From: Chloroflexota bacterium
Lineage (GTDB): Bacteria > Chloroflexota > Anaerolineae > Anaerolineales > Villigracilaceae
Direction of reading: 5' to 3'
Assembly: GCA_016235445.1 (NCBI GenBank)
Contig: JACRLB010000042.1
Span: forward strand, 1 to 64,000
Length of the DNA stretch: 64,000 nt
Below are positions 7,865 to 15,047 of this stretch, in pieces. The translations under genes were made by a program, and so were the position numbers. Numbering within the stretch: the first letter of the stretch is position 1; the number at the start of each line of letters is the position of its first letter. The notes under the pieces are model-generated. The model was not told where the DNA came from, did no database searches, and worked only from the letters and a program-made list of their open reading frames with translations.

Positions 7865-8800
7865 TCATCCATTTGATTGACCAGACCATCTCGCATAAAC
7901 CGCCTGTGAAAGCAGGCGGTTTGCGCTTTTTTCGCGCGTTACCAGTTCGCCGCTGTCGGTCTCGCCTTTGTATTTTTTCATCATCTCATCCACGGCTTGG
8001 GCGATGTGGATGGCGGATGCGCGCACGGCATAAACTGTCACGATCACGAAGAGGGGATTGTTGCTCAAACACGCGCGGCATATATCCAATAAGCCAGGCA
8101 GGGATTTGTACACTTCCCAAATCTCGCCTTTGGGTCCGCGCCCGAATTTCGGCGGGTCGAGAATGATGCCATCATATTTCACGCCGCGCTTTTCTTCACG
8201 TTGGACGTATTTGATCGCGTCTTCCACGACCCAGCGAATGGGTTTTTCTTTTAATCCAGATAGCTCTTGATTCTCACGTGCCCAACTTACAGATTTCTTG
8301 GATGCGTCCACGTGGGTCACTTGCGCGCCTGCCGCCGCAGCAGCGAGAGACGCCAACCCCGTATAACCAAATAGGTTGAGAATGTTCGGTTGTTGACCTG
8401 CCTTTCGGACGGAATCAGCCATAAAGTCCCAGTGAGAGGCGACTTCAGGAAACACGCCGAGGTGGCGCCCAGGCGTCGTCATCGCCCAGAATTTCAATAG
8501 CCCCTCTCCCTTTTTTGGGAGAGGGGTTGGGGTGAGGGGGTAACTCATTTCCCATTTCTCGTCGACTCGTTTCTTGAAATCCCAATGACCGCCGCTCTCT
8601 TCACCCGAGGGTTGAAACACGGCATGGGCATTGTTCCACTCTGAGGCGGGGAGCGCACGGCTCCACATGGCTTGGGATTCAGGACGCGAAAAAATGTATT
8701 TGCCAAAGCGTTCGAGCTTTTGGCCTTCGCCTGAATCAAGTAATTCGTAATCACGCCAGTTACTGGCTTCGAGCAGGGTGAAGGTGGGGGAGGTTTTCAT
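7865..8800 (-). CDS. RlmI/RlmK-like class I SAM-dependent RNA methyltransferase with a repeat-encoded insert
   Basis: A 311-residue methyltransferase. The SAM site NLFGYTGLASLAAAAAGAQVTHVDASK, then ILDPPKFGRGPKGEIWE and the C-terminal NRLLSQAVYARW, match the family that includes the 23S rRNA cytosine methyltransferases, but it lacks their N-terminal PUA domain. Residues 87-100 (PLTPTPLPKKGEG) are encoded by an in-frame REP palindrome at 8501-8540 and are not part of the family fold. It is transcribed away from mraZ with 149 bp between the starts. The RNA target is unknown. Confidence 0.8.
   Translation of the reverse strand: MKTSPTFTLLEASNWRDYELLDSGEGQKLERFGKYIFSRPESQAMWSRALPASEWNNAHAVFQPSGEESGGHWDFKKRVDEKWEMSYPLTPTPLPKKGEGLLKFWAMTTPGRHLGVFPEVASHWDFMADSVRKAGQQPNILNLFGYTGLASLAAAAAGAQVTHVDASKKSVSWARENQELSGLKEKPIRWVVEDAIKYVQREEKRGVKYDGIILDPPKFGRGPKGEIWEVYKSLPGLLDICRACLSNNPLFVIVTVYAVRASAIHIAQAVDEMMKKYKGETDSGELVTREKSANRLLSQAVYARWSGQSNG
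8501..8540. repeat. REP palindrome inserted in frame in a methyltransferase gene
   Basis: CCCCTCTCCC-TTTTTT-GGGAGAGGGG is followed by TTGGGGTGAGGGGG. It is the same TCACCC...GGGTGA family as the intergenic copies near 39.8, 44.1, 57.0 and 57.9 kb, here read through as codons for PLTPTPLPKKGEG. Confidence 0.85.
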
Positions 8801-8844
8801 GAGTCAGCAATGCCTTTGATATGAGAAAAAAAGTACTAGTCCAC

Positions 8845-8872
8845 TTGATTTTTCCCTCGAAAAGCGTATAAT
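8845..8872 (+). promoter_or_regulatory. Sigma-70-type promoter of the dcw cluster
   Basis: TTGATT (8845-8850), a 16-bp spacer and a perfect TATAAT (8867-8872). The expected transcription start near 8879 falls inside the MraZ repeat operator, the classical position for autorepression. Confidence 0.8.
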
Positions 8873-8897
8873 GTGGGAAGAAGTGGTAGAAAGTGGT
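8873..8897 (+). promoter_or_regulatory. MraZ operator: three direct GTGGN repeats at 10-bp period
   Basis: GTGGG at 8873, GTGGT at 8883 and GTGGT at 8893 are separated by exactly five bases each. MraZ is known to bind tandem (G)TGGGN repeats with five-base spacers upstream of its own gene. The array directly overlaps the promoter start site, so binding should repress the whole cluster. Confidence 0.85.
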
Positions 8898-8901
8898 AAG
8901 G

Positions 8902-8920
8902 ACGCCGGGATGCCCGGCGT
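8902..8920 (+). other. GC-rich stem-loop in the mraZ leader
   Basis: ACGCCGGG and CCCGGCGT form a perfect 8-bp stem with a three-base loop, between the operator and the ribosome site (AAAAGGAT). There is no T-run, so it is not a simple terminator. It may stabilise the leader. Confidence 0.5.
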
Positions 8921-8949
8921 TCGTCGCATTAAAAGGATAACTAGCACAT

Positions 8950-9396
8950 ATGTTCTTAGGCCAGTTCCAACACAATCTCGATGACAAAGGGCGCTTGATG
9001 ATTCCAGCGCGCTTTCGTGAATTGTTGGAAGGCGGGTCTTTCATTACACAAGGCTTTGATAAATGCCTCATGGTGTTGACCGAGGCATACTTCAAACAGG
9101 TTTATGAGCGCATCGAAGCCATGAACCTGGCCGACCCCACCGCCCGTTTACTGCGCCGCTTGATCCTTTCCAACGCCTATCCCATCGAAGTGGATAAGGT
9201 TGGGCGCATCCTCGTTCCGCAAAACCTGCGCGCCTTTCTTGGTATCGAGAACGGTGAGCTAATCGTGGCAGGGCAGGGCGAGTATTTTGAAGTGTGGATG
9301 CCTGCAACCTGGAGCGAGCAAATGACTCAACTGCAAGACACCGAAGCAAACAACGCCCGCTTCTCTACTCTGGACCTTTCCAAACACGATAACTAG
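8950..9396 (+). CDS. mraZ: Transcriptional regulator MraZ
   Basis: First gene of the division/cell-wall cluster. The 148-residue protein has two SpoVT-AbrB-like halves, each with the DxxGR signature: FQHNLDDKGRLMIPARFRE near residues 6-24 and EVDKVGRILVPQNLR near 80-94. MraZ forms a multimeric ring that binds tandem GTGGN repeats and controls the dcw operon; matching repeats lie 50-75 bp upstream. rsmH, the usual partner that can counteract MraZ, follows after 29 bases. Confidence 0.96.
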   Translation: MFLGQFQHNLDDKGRLMIPARFRELLEGGSFITQGFDKCLMVLTEAYFKQVYERIEAMNLADPTARLLRRLILSNAYPIEVDKVGRILVPQNLRAFLGIENGELIVAGQGEYFEVWMPATWSEQMTQLQDTEANNARFSTLDLSKHDN

Positions 9397-9425
9397 AGAC
9401 TGGAAACTAATCTCTAATCTCTATC
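9394..9425. repeat. Heptamer repeat between mraZ and rsmH
   Basis: TAGAGACTGG is followed by CTAATCT, CTAATCT and CTATC: two full seven-base units and a partial one. It starts on the mraZ stop codon and ends at the rsmH start codon. Confidence 0.6.
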
Positions 9426-10358
9426 ATGCACAAACCTGTACTTTACCAAGAGATTATACACGCTCTGCAACCCCGCAATGGCGGGCGGTATGTGGATGGC
9501 ACTCTGGGCGCGGGCGGTCACGCTCGCGGGATACTGGAGGCTTGCACGCCAGATGGGCTTTTGCTCGGTCTCGATGTAGACCCGCAGGCTTTGGCGCTCG
9601 CTCGTGAGACCTTGGCTCCTTACGAAAAGCGCATTCATCTCGTGCAAGCCTCCCACATCACTCTTGCCGAACAACTCGCTTCATTGAAATGGGATGCGAT
9701 TGACGGCATCGTCCTCGACCTCGGCGCATCGTCCATGCAGTTCGATAACGCCGAACGCGGTTTCTCCTTCATGCAGGACGGCCCGCTCGATATGCGTTTT
9801 GGCATCAACGCCACCATGAGCGCGGAAGACATCATCAACAAGTTTGATGAACGGGAACTCGCCGACATCATCTTCCGCTACGGTGAGGATCGCGACTCGC
9901 GCAAGATTGCCAAAGCGATTGTGGCGAACAGACCGCTTCGCACTACCCGTGAGCTGGTGGCTGTCATCGAAAAAGCATCCCCCCGACCCTTCGACAGGCT
10001 CAGGGCGGCGCGCGGCTCCATCCACCCTGCCACGCGAACCTTTCAAGCCCTGCGCATCGCTGTCAATGACGAATTAGCCGCAGTGGAGAAAACACTTCCG
10101 CAGGCAGTCACCAGCCTCAAAGTCGGAGGAAGATGCGCGATCATCTCTTTTCATTCGCTCGAAGACCGCATCGTCAAGGAATATTTTCGAGAGCAGAGCA
10201 GGGAACTCGTCAACCCGCCTTACGAAAGAATTTATGAAGTGGAACGCAAGGCTGTTGTGCAGTTGATCAACAAGAAACCGATTTTGCCGACGGATGAAGA
10301 GATAAAAGATAACCCAAGAGCACGCAGCGCCAAACTTAGAGTTGTAGAAAAACTATGA
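9426..10358 (+). CDS. rsmH: 16S rRNA (cytosine1402-N4)-methyltransferase
   Basis: A 310-residue SAM enzyme methylating C1402 in the ribosomal P site. It has the N-terminal HKPVLYQEI, the SAM loop YVDGTLGAGGHARGIL, GIVLDLGASSMQFD, and HPATRTFQALRIAVNDEL followed by the closing ISFHSLEDRIVK block. Just before HPATR, residues about 188-195 (RPFDRLRAA) come from a CCCTTCGACAGGCTCAGGG repeat (9987-10008) in a region that is variable in the family. The gene ends in ATGA, overlapping the ftsL start, which indicates translational coupling. Confidence 0.95.
   Translation: MHKPVLYQEIIHALQPRNGGRYVDGTLGAGGHARGILEACTPDGLLLGLDVDPQALALARETLAPYEKRIHLVQASHITLAEQLASLKWDAIDGIVLDLGASSMQFDNAERGFSFMQDGPLDMRFGINATMSAEDIINKFDERELADIIFRYGEDRDSRKIAKAIVANRPLRTTRELVAVIEKASPRPFDRLRAARGSIHPATRTFQALRIAVNDELAAVEKTLPQAVTSLKVGGRCAIISFHSLEDRIVKEYFREQSRELVNPPYERIYEVERKAVVQLINKKPILPTDEEIKDNPRARSAKLRVVEKL
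9987..10008. repeat. In-frame REP-like repeat inside rsmH
   Basis: CCCTTCGACAGGCTCAGGG, a palindrome-type unit (CCCT...AGGG), is read in frame as part of rsmH. It resembles the GTCCTGAGC...TTCGAAGGAC intergenic repeats of this genome. Confidence 0.6.
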
Positions 10359-10822
10359 ACATACCAAACGTAACCCACTATATTCATGCTTACAAAGTCG
10401 CTCCGTGGCGCATTCAACGCCAGTGGATCGGCTCTGCCTTGCTGGCGGTGGTTACGCTTGCCATGGTTGCGGCTCTTTACCTGATTGTGACATCCCATGC
10501 CGCCATTGCGGGACGTGAGATTCAAGACCTGACCTATTCGATCACCCTCAGCCAGCAGGTGAGCGGTGACTTGCAGACCCAGCTTGCGTCATTGACATCC
10601 GCCAGCGCCATGGAAAGCCGCGCGCTCGAGCTTGGCTTCCGCCCGATGGAATCGGATGAAGTGGAATATCTGGTGGTGCCTGGCTACTCTGAACCCGATC
10701 CGTTCATCTTGAGCGCCTCGCAGGGCTTGCAATTGAGCGCGCTCACCATTGCCCCGCAATACAACCAATCGCTGTTGGATTGGATGGATGAAAAGATTTC
10801 CTCCTCGCAGGGAATGCAATGA
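10355..10822 (+). CDS. ftsL: FtsL-like septum protein
   Basis: A 155-residue bitopic protein: a 28-residue cytoplasmic tail, one transmembrane helix (GSALLAVVTLAMVAALYLIV, about 26-46), then a helical extracytoplasmic segment with heptad-like spacing (IAGREIQDLTYSITLSQQV) that fits an FtsL/DivIC-type coiled coil. Sequence similarity to named FtsL is weak, as is usual. The call rests on topology and on its place between rsmH and the septal PBP, with ATGA overlaps at both ends. FtsL normally works with FtsQ to activate FtsWI. Confidence 0.75.
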   Translation: MNIPNVTHYIHAYKVAPWRIQRQWIGSALLAVVTLAMVAALYLIVTSHAAIAGREIQDLTYSITLSQQVSGDLQTQLASLTSASAMESRALELGFRPMESDEVEYLVVPGYSEPDPFILSASQGLQLSALTIAPQYNQSLLDWMDEKISSSQGMQ

Positions 10823-12567
10823 GGCAACAATATGCGCGCCGCACCCAGGCGTTGACCAGCGTGCTGGGTTTCATTGCGCTTGCCATCATCGTGCAGATGA
10901 CCCGCATTCAAAACAGCGCCGAGGCTGTCATTTTCAGCCAGCAGGCGCAAAACTACGCCTACGAATTGAAAACCTTCTACCCCGACCGCGGCGAAATCTA
11001 CGACCGCAACGGACGTTTACTGGCTGGCAATAAAACCGTCTACGAGATCGGCGTGGATTTGAACACCGTGCGCGACCCACACGCCGTTGCCTTCGCCGTC
11101 AGCGCGGAACTGAACATGGATTACAACCAGATTCTGGATGGAATCAACAATCCGCCGCAGGGACTTTCCTACATCGTCATTGCAGATTTTATCGAAGCAC
11201 AGCAGGCCTTCAACCTTCAGGAATTGAAAAGGGCTTTGCAGGAACAGGCCGCCGAAGGCACATTGGGCGGGTTGACCGGCCTGCAATTCAAAGCGCATCC
11301 CCAACGCAGTTACCCCGAAGATGCGCTGGCCTCGAACGTCATCGGCTTTGTCACCCGCGAAGGACGCGGCTATTTTGGCATCGAAGGGAAATATGACACA
11401 CTGCTTTCGGGCAATGCCGTGCAGGTACTCGTCCCCACAGACCCCAACAAAGCCTTCGAGATTCCCCGCGTACAAAATGGCACCACCCTCATCCTCACCA
11501 TCAACCGTGATTTGCAATCTGCGGCGGAAGAAATATTGGATAGCGCCCTGCTGACCTACGGAGCACAGGGCGGCGCCATTGCCGTGATGGACCCGCGCAA
11601 CGGCGAAATGCTCGCCATGGCCGCCTCCCGCCGCATGGATTTGAATCAGTTCTGGAATTACAACGTCATCTTCGACAAGTCCAGCGAATTCGACACTGCC
11701 ATTTCAAAACCGTACGAACCCGGCTCGGTGATGAAAATCCTCACCATGGCCGCCGCGCTCGACAGCGGCACAGTCACCCCCGATACAAGCTACCTCGATA
11801 CCGGCTCCATCCTCATTGGCGGAGTCACCATCCAGAATTGGGATCAACAACCCTGGGGCGTGCAGAACATGGTTGGCTGTTTACAGCACTCGCTCAATGT
11901 CTGCATGGTCACCATCACCTCGCAAATGGGCGCGGGAATATTTTACGATTACATGAACGCCTTTGGGTTTGGTCATCTCACAGGCGTGGATATGGAAGGG
12001 GAAGTCAGCGGCAGGCTCAAAGTCCCGGGCGATGCGGATTGGTATCCCGTTGATCTCGGCACAAATTCCTTCGGTCAGGGCGTCACCGCCACACCGATGC
12101 AAATGATGATGGCAGTCTCATCCATCGCAAACAACGGACGCATGGTCATGCCTCATACGCTCTACGCCATGGTGCGCGATGGCCGCCAATACAACGTGCC
12201 CGCGCAATTTGCAGGCTCGCCCGTTTCCGAAGCCACCGCAGATACGCTTTCTGAAATGCTGGCCGTCTCGCTTGAGTCCGAAGCCTCGCTTGCGCTTGTG
12301 CCCGGCTACCGCATTGCCGGCAAAACAGGCACCGCGCAAATCCCGGTAAATGGTTTTTACGACAGCGCCCAAACCAACACCTCCTTCGTTGGCTGGGGCC
12401 CCGTGGACGACCCGCAGTTCATGATCTACGTCTGGCTCGAACGCCCGTCCGAATCCATTTGGGGTTCAGAAACCGCCGCGCCCGTCTTTGCTGAAATGGC
12501 CGAGAAAACCGTCATCCTTTTGGATATTCCCCCGGACTATATTCGCCAGCAACTCGTAGCCAAATAA
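10819..12567 (+). CDS. ftsI: Septal class B penicillin-binding protein (FtsI/PBP3 type)
   Basis: Peptidoglycan transpeptidase of the divisome, 582 residues. A single N-terminal membrane helix (about 13-30) leads to the PBP dimerisation domain (PDRGEIYDRNGRLLA). The transpeptidase has all three active-site motifs: SVMK (catalytic Ser303, Lys306), SLN (358-360) and KTGTAQ (502-507). No PASTA domains follow. It sits between ftsL and murF; a murE gene, usually the next gene, is missing. Cross-linking activity implies that this lineage makes at least some peptidoglycan. Confidence 0.93.
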   Translation: MRQQYARRTQALTSVLGFIALAIIVQMTRIQNSAEAVIFSQQAQNYAYELKTFYPDRGEIYDRNGRLLAGNKTVYEIGVDLNTVRDPHAVAFAVSAELNMDYNQILDGINNPPQGLSYIVIADFIEAQQAFNLQELKRALQEQAAEGTLGGLTGLQFKAHPQRSYPEDALASNVIGFVTREGRGYFGIEGKYDTLLSGNAVQVLVPTDPNKAFEIPRVQNGTTLILTINRDLQSAAEEILDSALLTYGAQGGAIAVMDPRNGEMLAMAASRRMDLNQFWNYNVIFDKSSEFDTAISKPYEPGSVMKILTMAAALDSGTVTPDTSYLDTGSILIGGVTIQNWDQQPWGVQNMVGCLQHSLNVCMVTITSQMGAGIFYDYMNAFGFGHLTGVDMEGEVSGRLKVPGDADWYPVDLGTNSFGQGVTATPMQMMMAVSSIANNGRMVMPHTLYAMVRDGRQYNVPAQFAGSPVSEATADTLSEMLAVSLESEASLALVPGYRIAGKTGTAQIPVNGFYDSAQTNTSFVGWGPVDDPQFMIYVWLERPSESIWGSETAAPVFAEMAEKTVILLDIPPDYIRQQLVAK

Positions 12568-12568
12568 C

Positions 12569-13984
12569 ATGCTCACACTTGCCGAAGCCCTCGAAGCCCT
12601 CACATCGGTTCGCGTTCCAAACGCCGCCGCGGTCATCACCGAAGCCGCCATCGATTCGCGCCAGGTGATTCCCGGCTCGCTCTTTGTGGCGATCCCCGGT
12701 GAAAAAGTGGACGGGCATGATTTTATTGCCGATGCATTCAAGAGGGGGGCATCTTTTGCTTTAATCCAAAAGGATGCTCCCGCCTCCTTCCCGACCCTCG
12801 ACCTGCGCGCCGGCCTATCGGCTGATTCTCCGCTGAAACTTGACTCTGCCCTCTGCCTGCGCGTGGACAACACCGTCTCAGCCCTGCAACAGATCGCCCG
12901 CTTCTGGCGCCGCAAATTGGACTTGCGAGTCATCGGCATTACCGGCAGTGTCGGAAAATCCACCACCAAAGAAATGGTCGCCGAAGTGCTTGGAGTGCGC
13001 TACCGCACTCTGAAAAACCTCGGCAATTTGAACAACGAAATCGGCCTGCCGCTCACCATCCTAAAACTTGGCAGTGGCTATGAACGCGCCGTGCTCGAAA
13101 TGGGGTTTTACATCCCCGGCGAAATTCAATTCCTCTGCGATATTGCCCAGCCCCAAATTGGGGTGGTCACGAATGTCGGCACCGTCCACGCCGAGCGGGC
13201 AGGTTCGCAGGAAGCCATTGCAAAAGGAAAAAGCGAATTGATTCAGGCTCTGCCATCAGACGGGGTTGCCATCCTTAACTTCGACGATCCCTGGGTTCGC
13301 AGAATGGAAGAGAAATCCAAAGCGCGGGTCTTCTTCTACGGCCTGTCTCCCGAAGCCGACCTGTGGGCTGACCAGATCGAAGGACTCGGCCTCGATGGCA
13401 TTCGCTTCCGCCTGCACTACAAAGGCGAGACCCTGCACACACACATTCCCATGATCGGACGGCACTCGGTTCACACCGCTCTGCGCGCCGCCTCTGTTGC
13501 GTTGAACGACGGCTTGCACTGGCAGGAAATTTTCGAAGGCCTCTCGCATGGACATGCTCAACTGCGTCTCGTGGCAGTGCGCAGTGGCAACGGCGCGTTG
13601 ATTCTCGACGACACCTACAACGCCTCCCCCGAATCCATGCTGGCCGCCTTGAACCTGCTCGATGAAATGGACGGACGCAAGATCGCCGTGCTGGGCGACA
13701 TGCTCGAACTCGGTCCCTACGAAAAGCAGGGACACGAAATGGTAGGCATGCGCGCCGCCCAGGTCTCAAAGACTTTGCTCACCCTGGGCGCTCGCGCCCA
13801 CATGATCGCAGATGCCGCCCGCCGTGCTGGCATGAGATCGAACCATATTTTTGAATTTGAAACTCCCGATCTAATCGTGGACTGGTTGAATAAAAACCTC
13901 ACCTCGAACGATGCCGTGCTTATCAAAGGCTCTCACGGCTTGCGCATGGACCGCATCACCGCCGCCCTGGAGGTCAAGTCATGA
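12569..13984 (+). CDS. murF: UDP-MurNAc-tripeptide:D-Ala-D-Ala ligase
   Basis: Adds D-Ala-D-Ala to the UDP-MurNAc-tripeptide, the last cytoplasmic step of stem-peptide assembly. The 471 residues have the MurF N-terminal domain (DSRQVIPGSLFVAIPGEKVDGHDFI, the uridine-binding Ser-Arg type), the ATP loop GITGSVGKSTTKEM near residue 125, NLNNEIGLPL, and the closing LDDTYNASPESMLAAL and LGDMLELG motifs. It starts one base after the ftsI stop and overlaps mraY by ATGA. Confidence 0.94.
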   Translation: MLTLAEALEALTSVRVPNAAAVITEAAIDSRQVIPGSLFVAIPGEKVDGHDFIADAFKRGASFALIQKDAPASFPTLDLRAGLSADSPLKLDSALCLRVDNTVSALQQIARFWRRKLDLRVIGITGSVGKSTTKEMVAEVLGVRYRTLKNLGNLNNEIGLPLTILKLGSGYERAVLEMGFYIPGEIQFLCDIAQPQIGVVTNVGTVHAERAGSQEAIAKGKSELIQALPSDGVAILNFDDPWVRRMEEKSKARVFFYGLSPEADLWADQIEGLGLDGIRFRLHYKGETLHTHIPMIGRHSVHTALRAASVALNDGLHWQEIFEGLSHGHAQLRLVAVRSGNGALILDDTYNASPESMLAALNLLDEMDGRKIAVLGDMLELGPYEKQGHEMVGMRAAQVSKTLLTLGARAHMIADAARRAGMRSNHIFEFETPDLIVDWLNKNLTSNDAVLIKGSHGLRMDRITAALEVKS

Positions 13985-14979
13985 GACAGATCGCGCTTTC
14001 CCTCAGCCTGGCCGGGCTGGCCTTCGTTATGACCGCCATTTGGGGCGGGCCGCTCCTGCGCATTTTACGTCACTTCAAAGTAGGCAAGATCATCCGCGTG
14101 GAAGAACCTGATTTTCACCGCATAAAGATGGGCACGCCCACCATGGGCGGCGTCATGTTCATTTTGCCGGTGCTTCTGCTGACTGGTTTATTGAACGCCG
14201 TCGCGTTGATTGGCGTCTCCACAGGCGGGGTGGGGCGTTCCATCCTTTTGCCGATGGCTGTCATGTTTTGTTTTGCCATCCTCGGCGCGGTGGACGATTG
14301 GGAGGGCATCCACGGCAAGCGCAAAGGTGATGGAATGCGCGCCCGCACCAAGTTCATGGTTCAGGTTGTGCTGGCAATTGCCACAGCCTATGCTTTGAAA
14401 TATGTGTTCAAAGTGGCGGATGTATACATCCCCGGCCTGTTCTTTGAAGTTGAGCTTGGCTGGCTGTATGTGCCGATTGCCGCCTTCATCATTGTTGCCG
14501 AATCGAATGCCGTCAACTTTACCGATGGCCTCGACGGACTGGCAGGTCTGATCGCCGCCACAGCCATTGCATCATTTGGCGGCATTGCATTGATTCAGGA
14601 ACAGGTCTACCTTGCGCGTTTCTGTTTTATTCTGGTCGGCGCGCTCTTCGGCTTTTTGTGGTTCAACGTCCATCCCGCGGAACTCATCATGGGTGACACG
14701 GGTTCGATGGCTCTGGGTTCTGTGCTGGCGGTCATCGCGTTGATGACCGGGCAATGGCCCATGCTGTTGGTGATCGGCATCATCCCGCTCGCAGAGATGC
14801 TCAGCGTGGTCATTCAGATCGGCTACTTCCGCTGGACAGGCGGCAAACGCTTCTTCAAAATGGCGCCCATCCATTTGCATTTTGAATTGCTCGGCTGGAG
14901 CGAAACCCAGGTTGTCCAACGCTTCTGGCTCATCGGCCTGATGGCCGCGTTGATCGGAATTGGATTGTCGCAGGTTTAA
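13981..14979 (+). CDS. mraY: Phospho-MurNAc-pentapeptide transferase
   Basis: Integral membrane enzyme that makes lipid I on undecaprenyl phosphate. The 332 residues contain about ten hydrophobic helices. The diagnostic Asp-rich and glycine segments are present: KMGTPTMGGVMFI, GAVDDWEGI, NAVNFTDGLDGLAGL, and MGDTGSMALG with the later PIHLHFELLGWSE (HHH-type motif). It overlaps murF by four bases. Downstream, an array of heptamer repeats separates it from murD. Confidence 0.95.
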   Translation: MRQIALSLSLAGLAFVMTAIWGGPLLRILRHFKVGKIIRVEEPDFHRIKMGTPTMGGVMFILPVLLLTGLLNAVALIGVSTGGVGRSILLPMAVMFCFAILGAVDDWEGIHGKRKGDGMRARTKFMVQVVLAIATAYALKYVFKVADVYIPGLFFEVELGWLYVPIAAFIIVAESNAVNFTDGLDGLAGLIAATAIASFGGIALIQEQVYLARFCFILVGALFGFLWFNVHPAELIMGDTGSMALGSVLAVIALMTGQWPMLLVIGIIPLAEMLSVVIQIGYFRWTGGKRFFKMAPIHLHFELLGWSETQVVQRFWLIGLMAALIGIGLSQV

Positions 14980-14984
14980 AGAAC

Positions 14985-15043
14985 GGTAATTGGTAATTGG
15001 TGAACAGTAATTACCAATTACCAATTACCAATTACCAATTACC
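14985..15043. repeat. Heptamer inverted-arm element (GGTAATT)2...(AATTACC)5
   Basis: Two GGTAATT units (14985-14998) face five perfect AATTACC units (15009-15043), so the arms can pair. It fills the mraY-murD gap up to the murD start. The same unit and hairpin layout recur inside ligA at 47251-47320. Confidence 0.9.
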
Positions 15044-15047
15044 AACT

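Noticed and set aside
7897-7930. Terminator-like hairpin AACCGCCTG/CAGGCGGTT followed by Ts on the plus strand
   Set aside because: It lies inside the conserved C-terminal codons of the methyltransferase on the minus strand, and no plus-strand gene ends there.
12569-13984. Could this Mur ligase be MurE instead of MurF?
   Set aside because: The N-terminal DSRQVxPGSLFVA region, the closing LDDTYNASPESM block and the position before mraY fit MurF; MurE's third-residue selectivity motif is not seen.
14985-15043. Possible CRISPR-like array before murD
   Set aside because: The unit is only seven bases and there are no spacers; it is a simple heptamer tandem repeat with an inverted partner.
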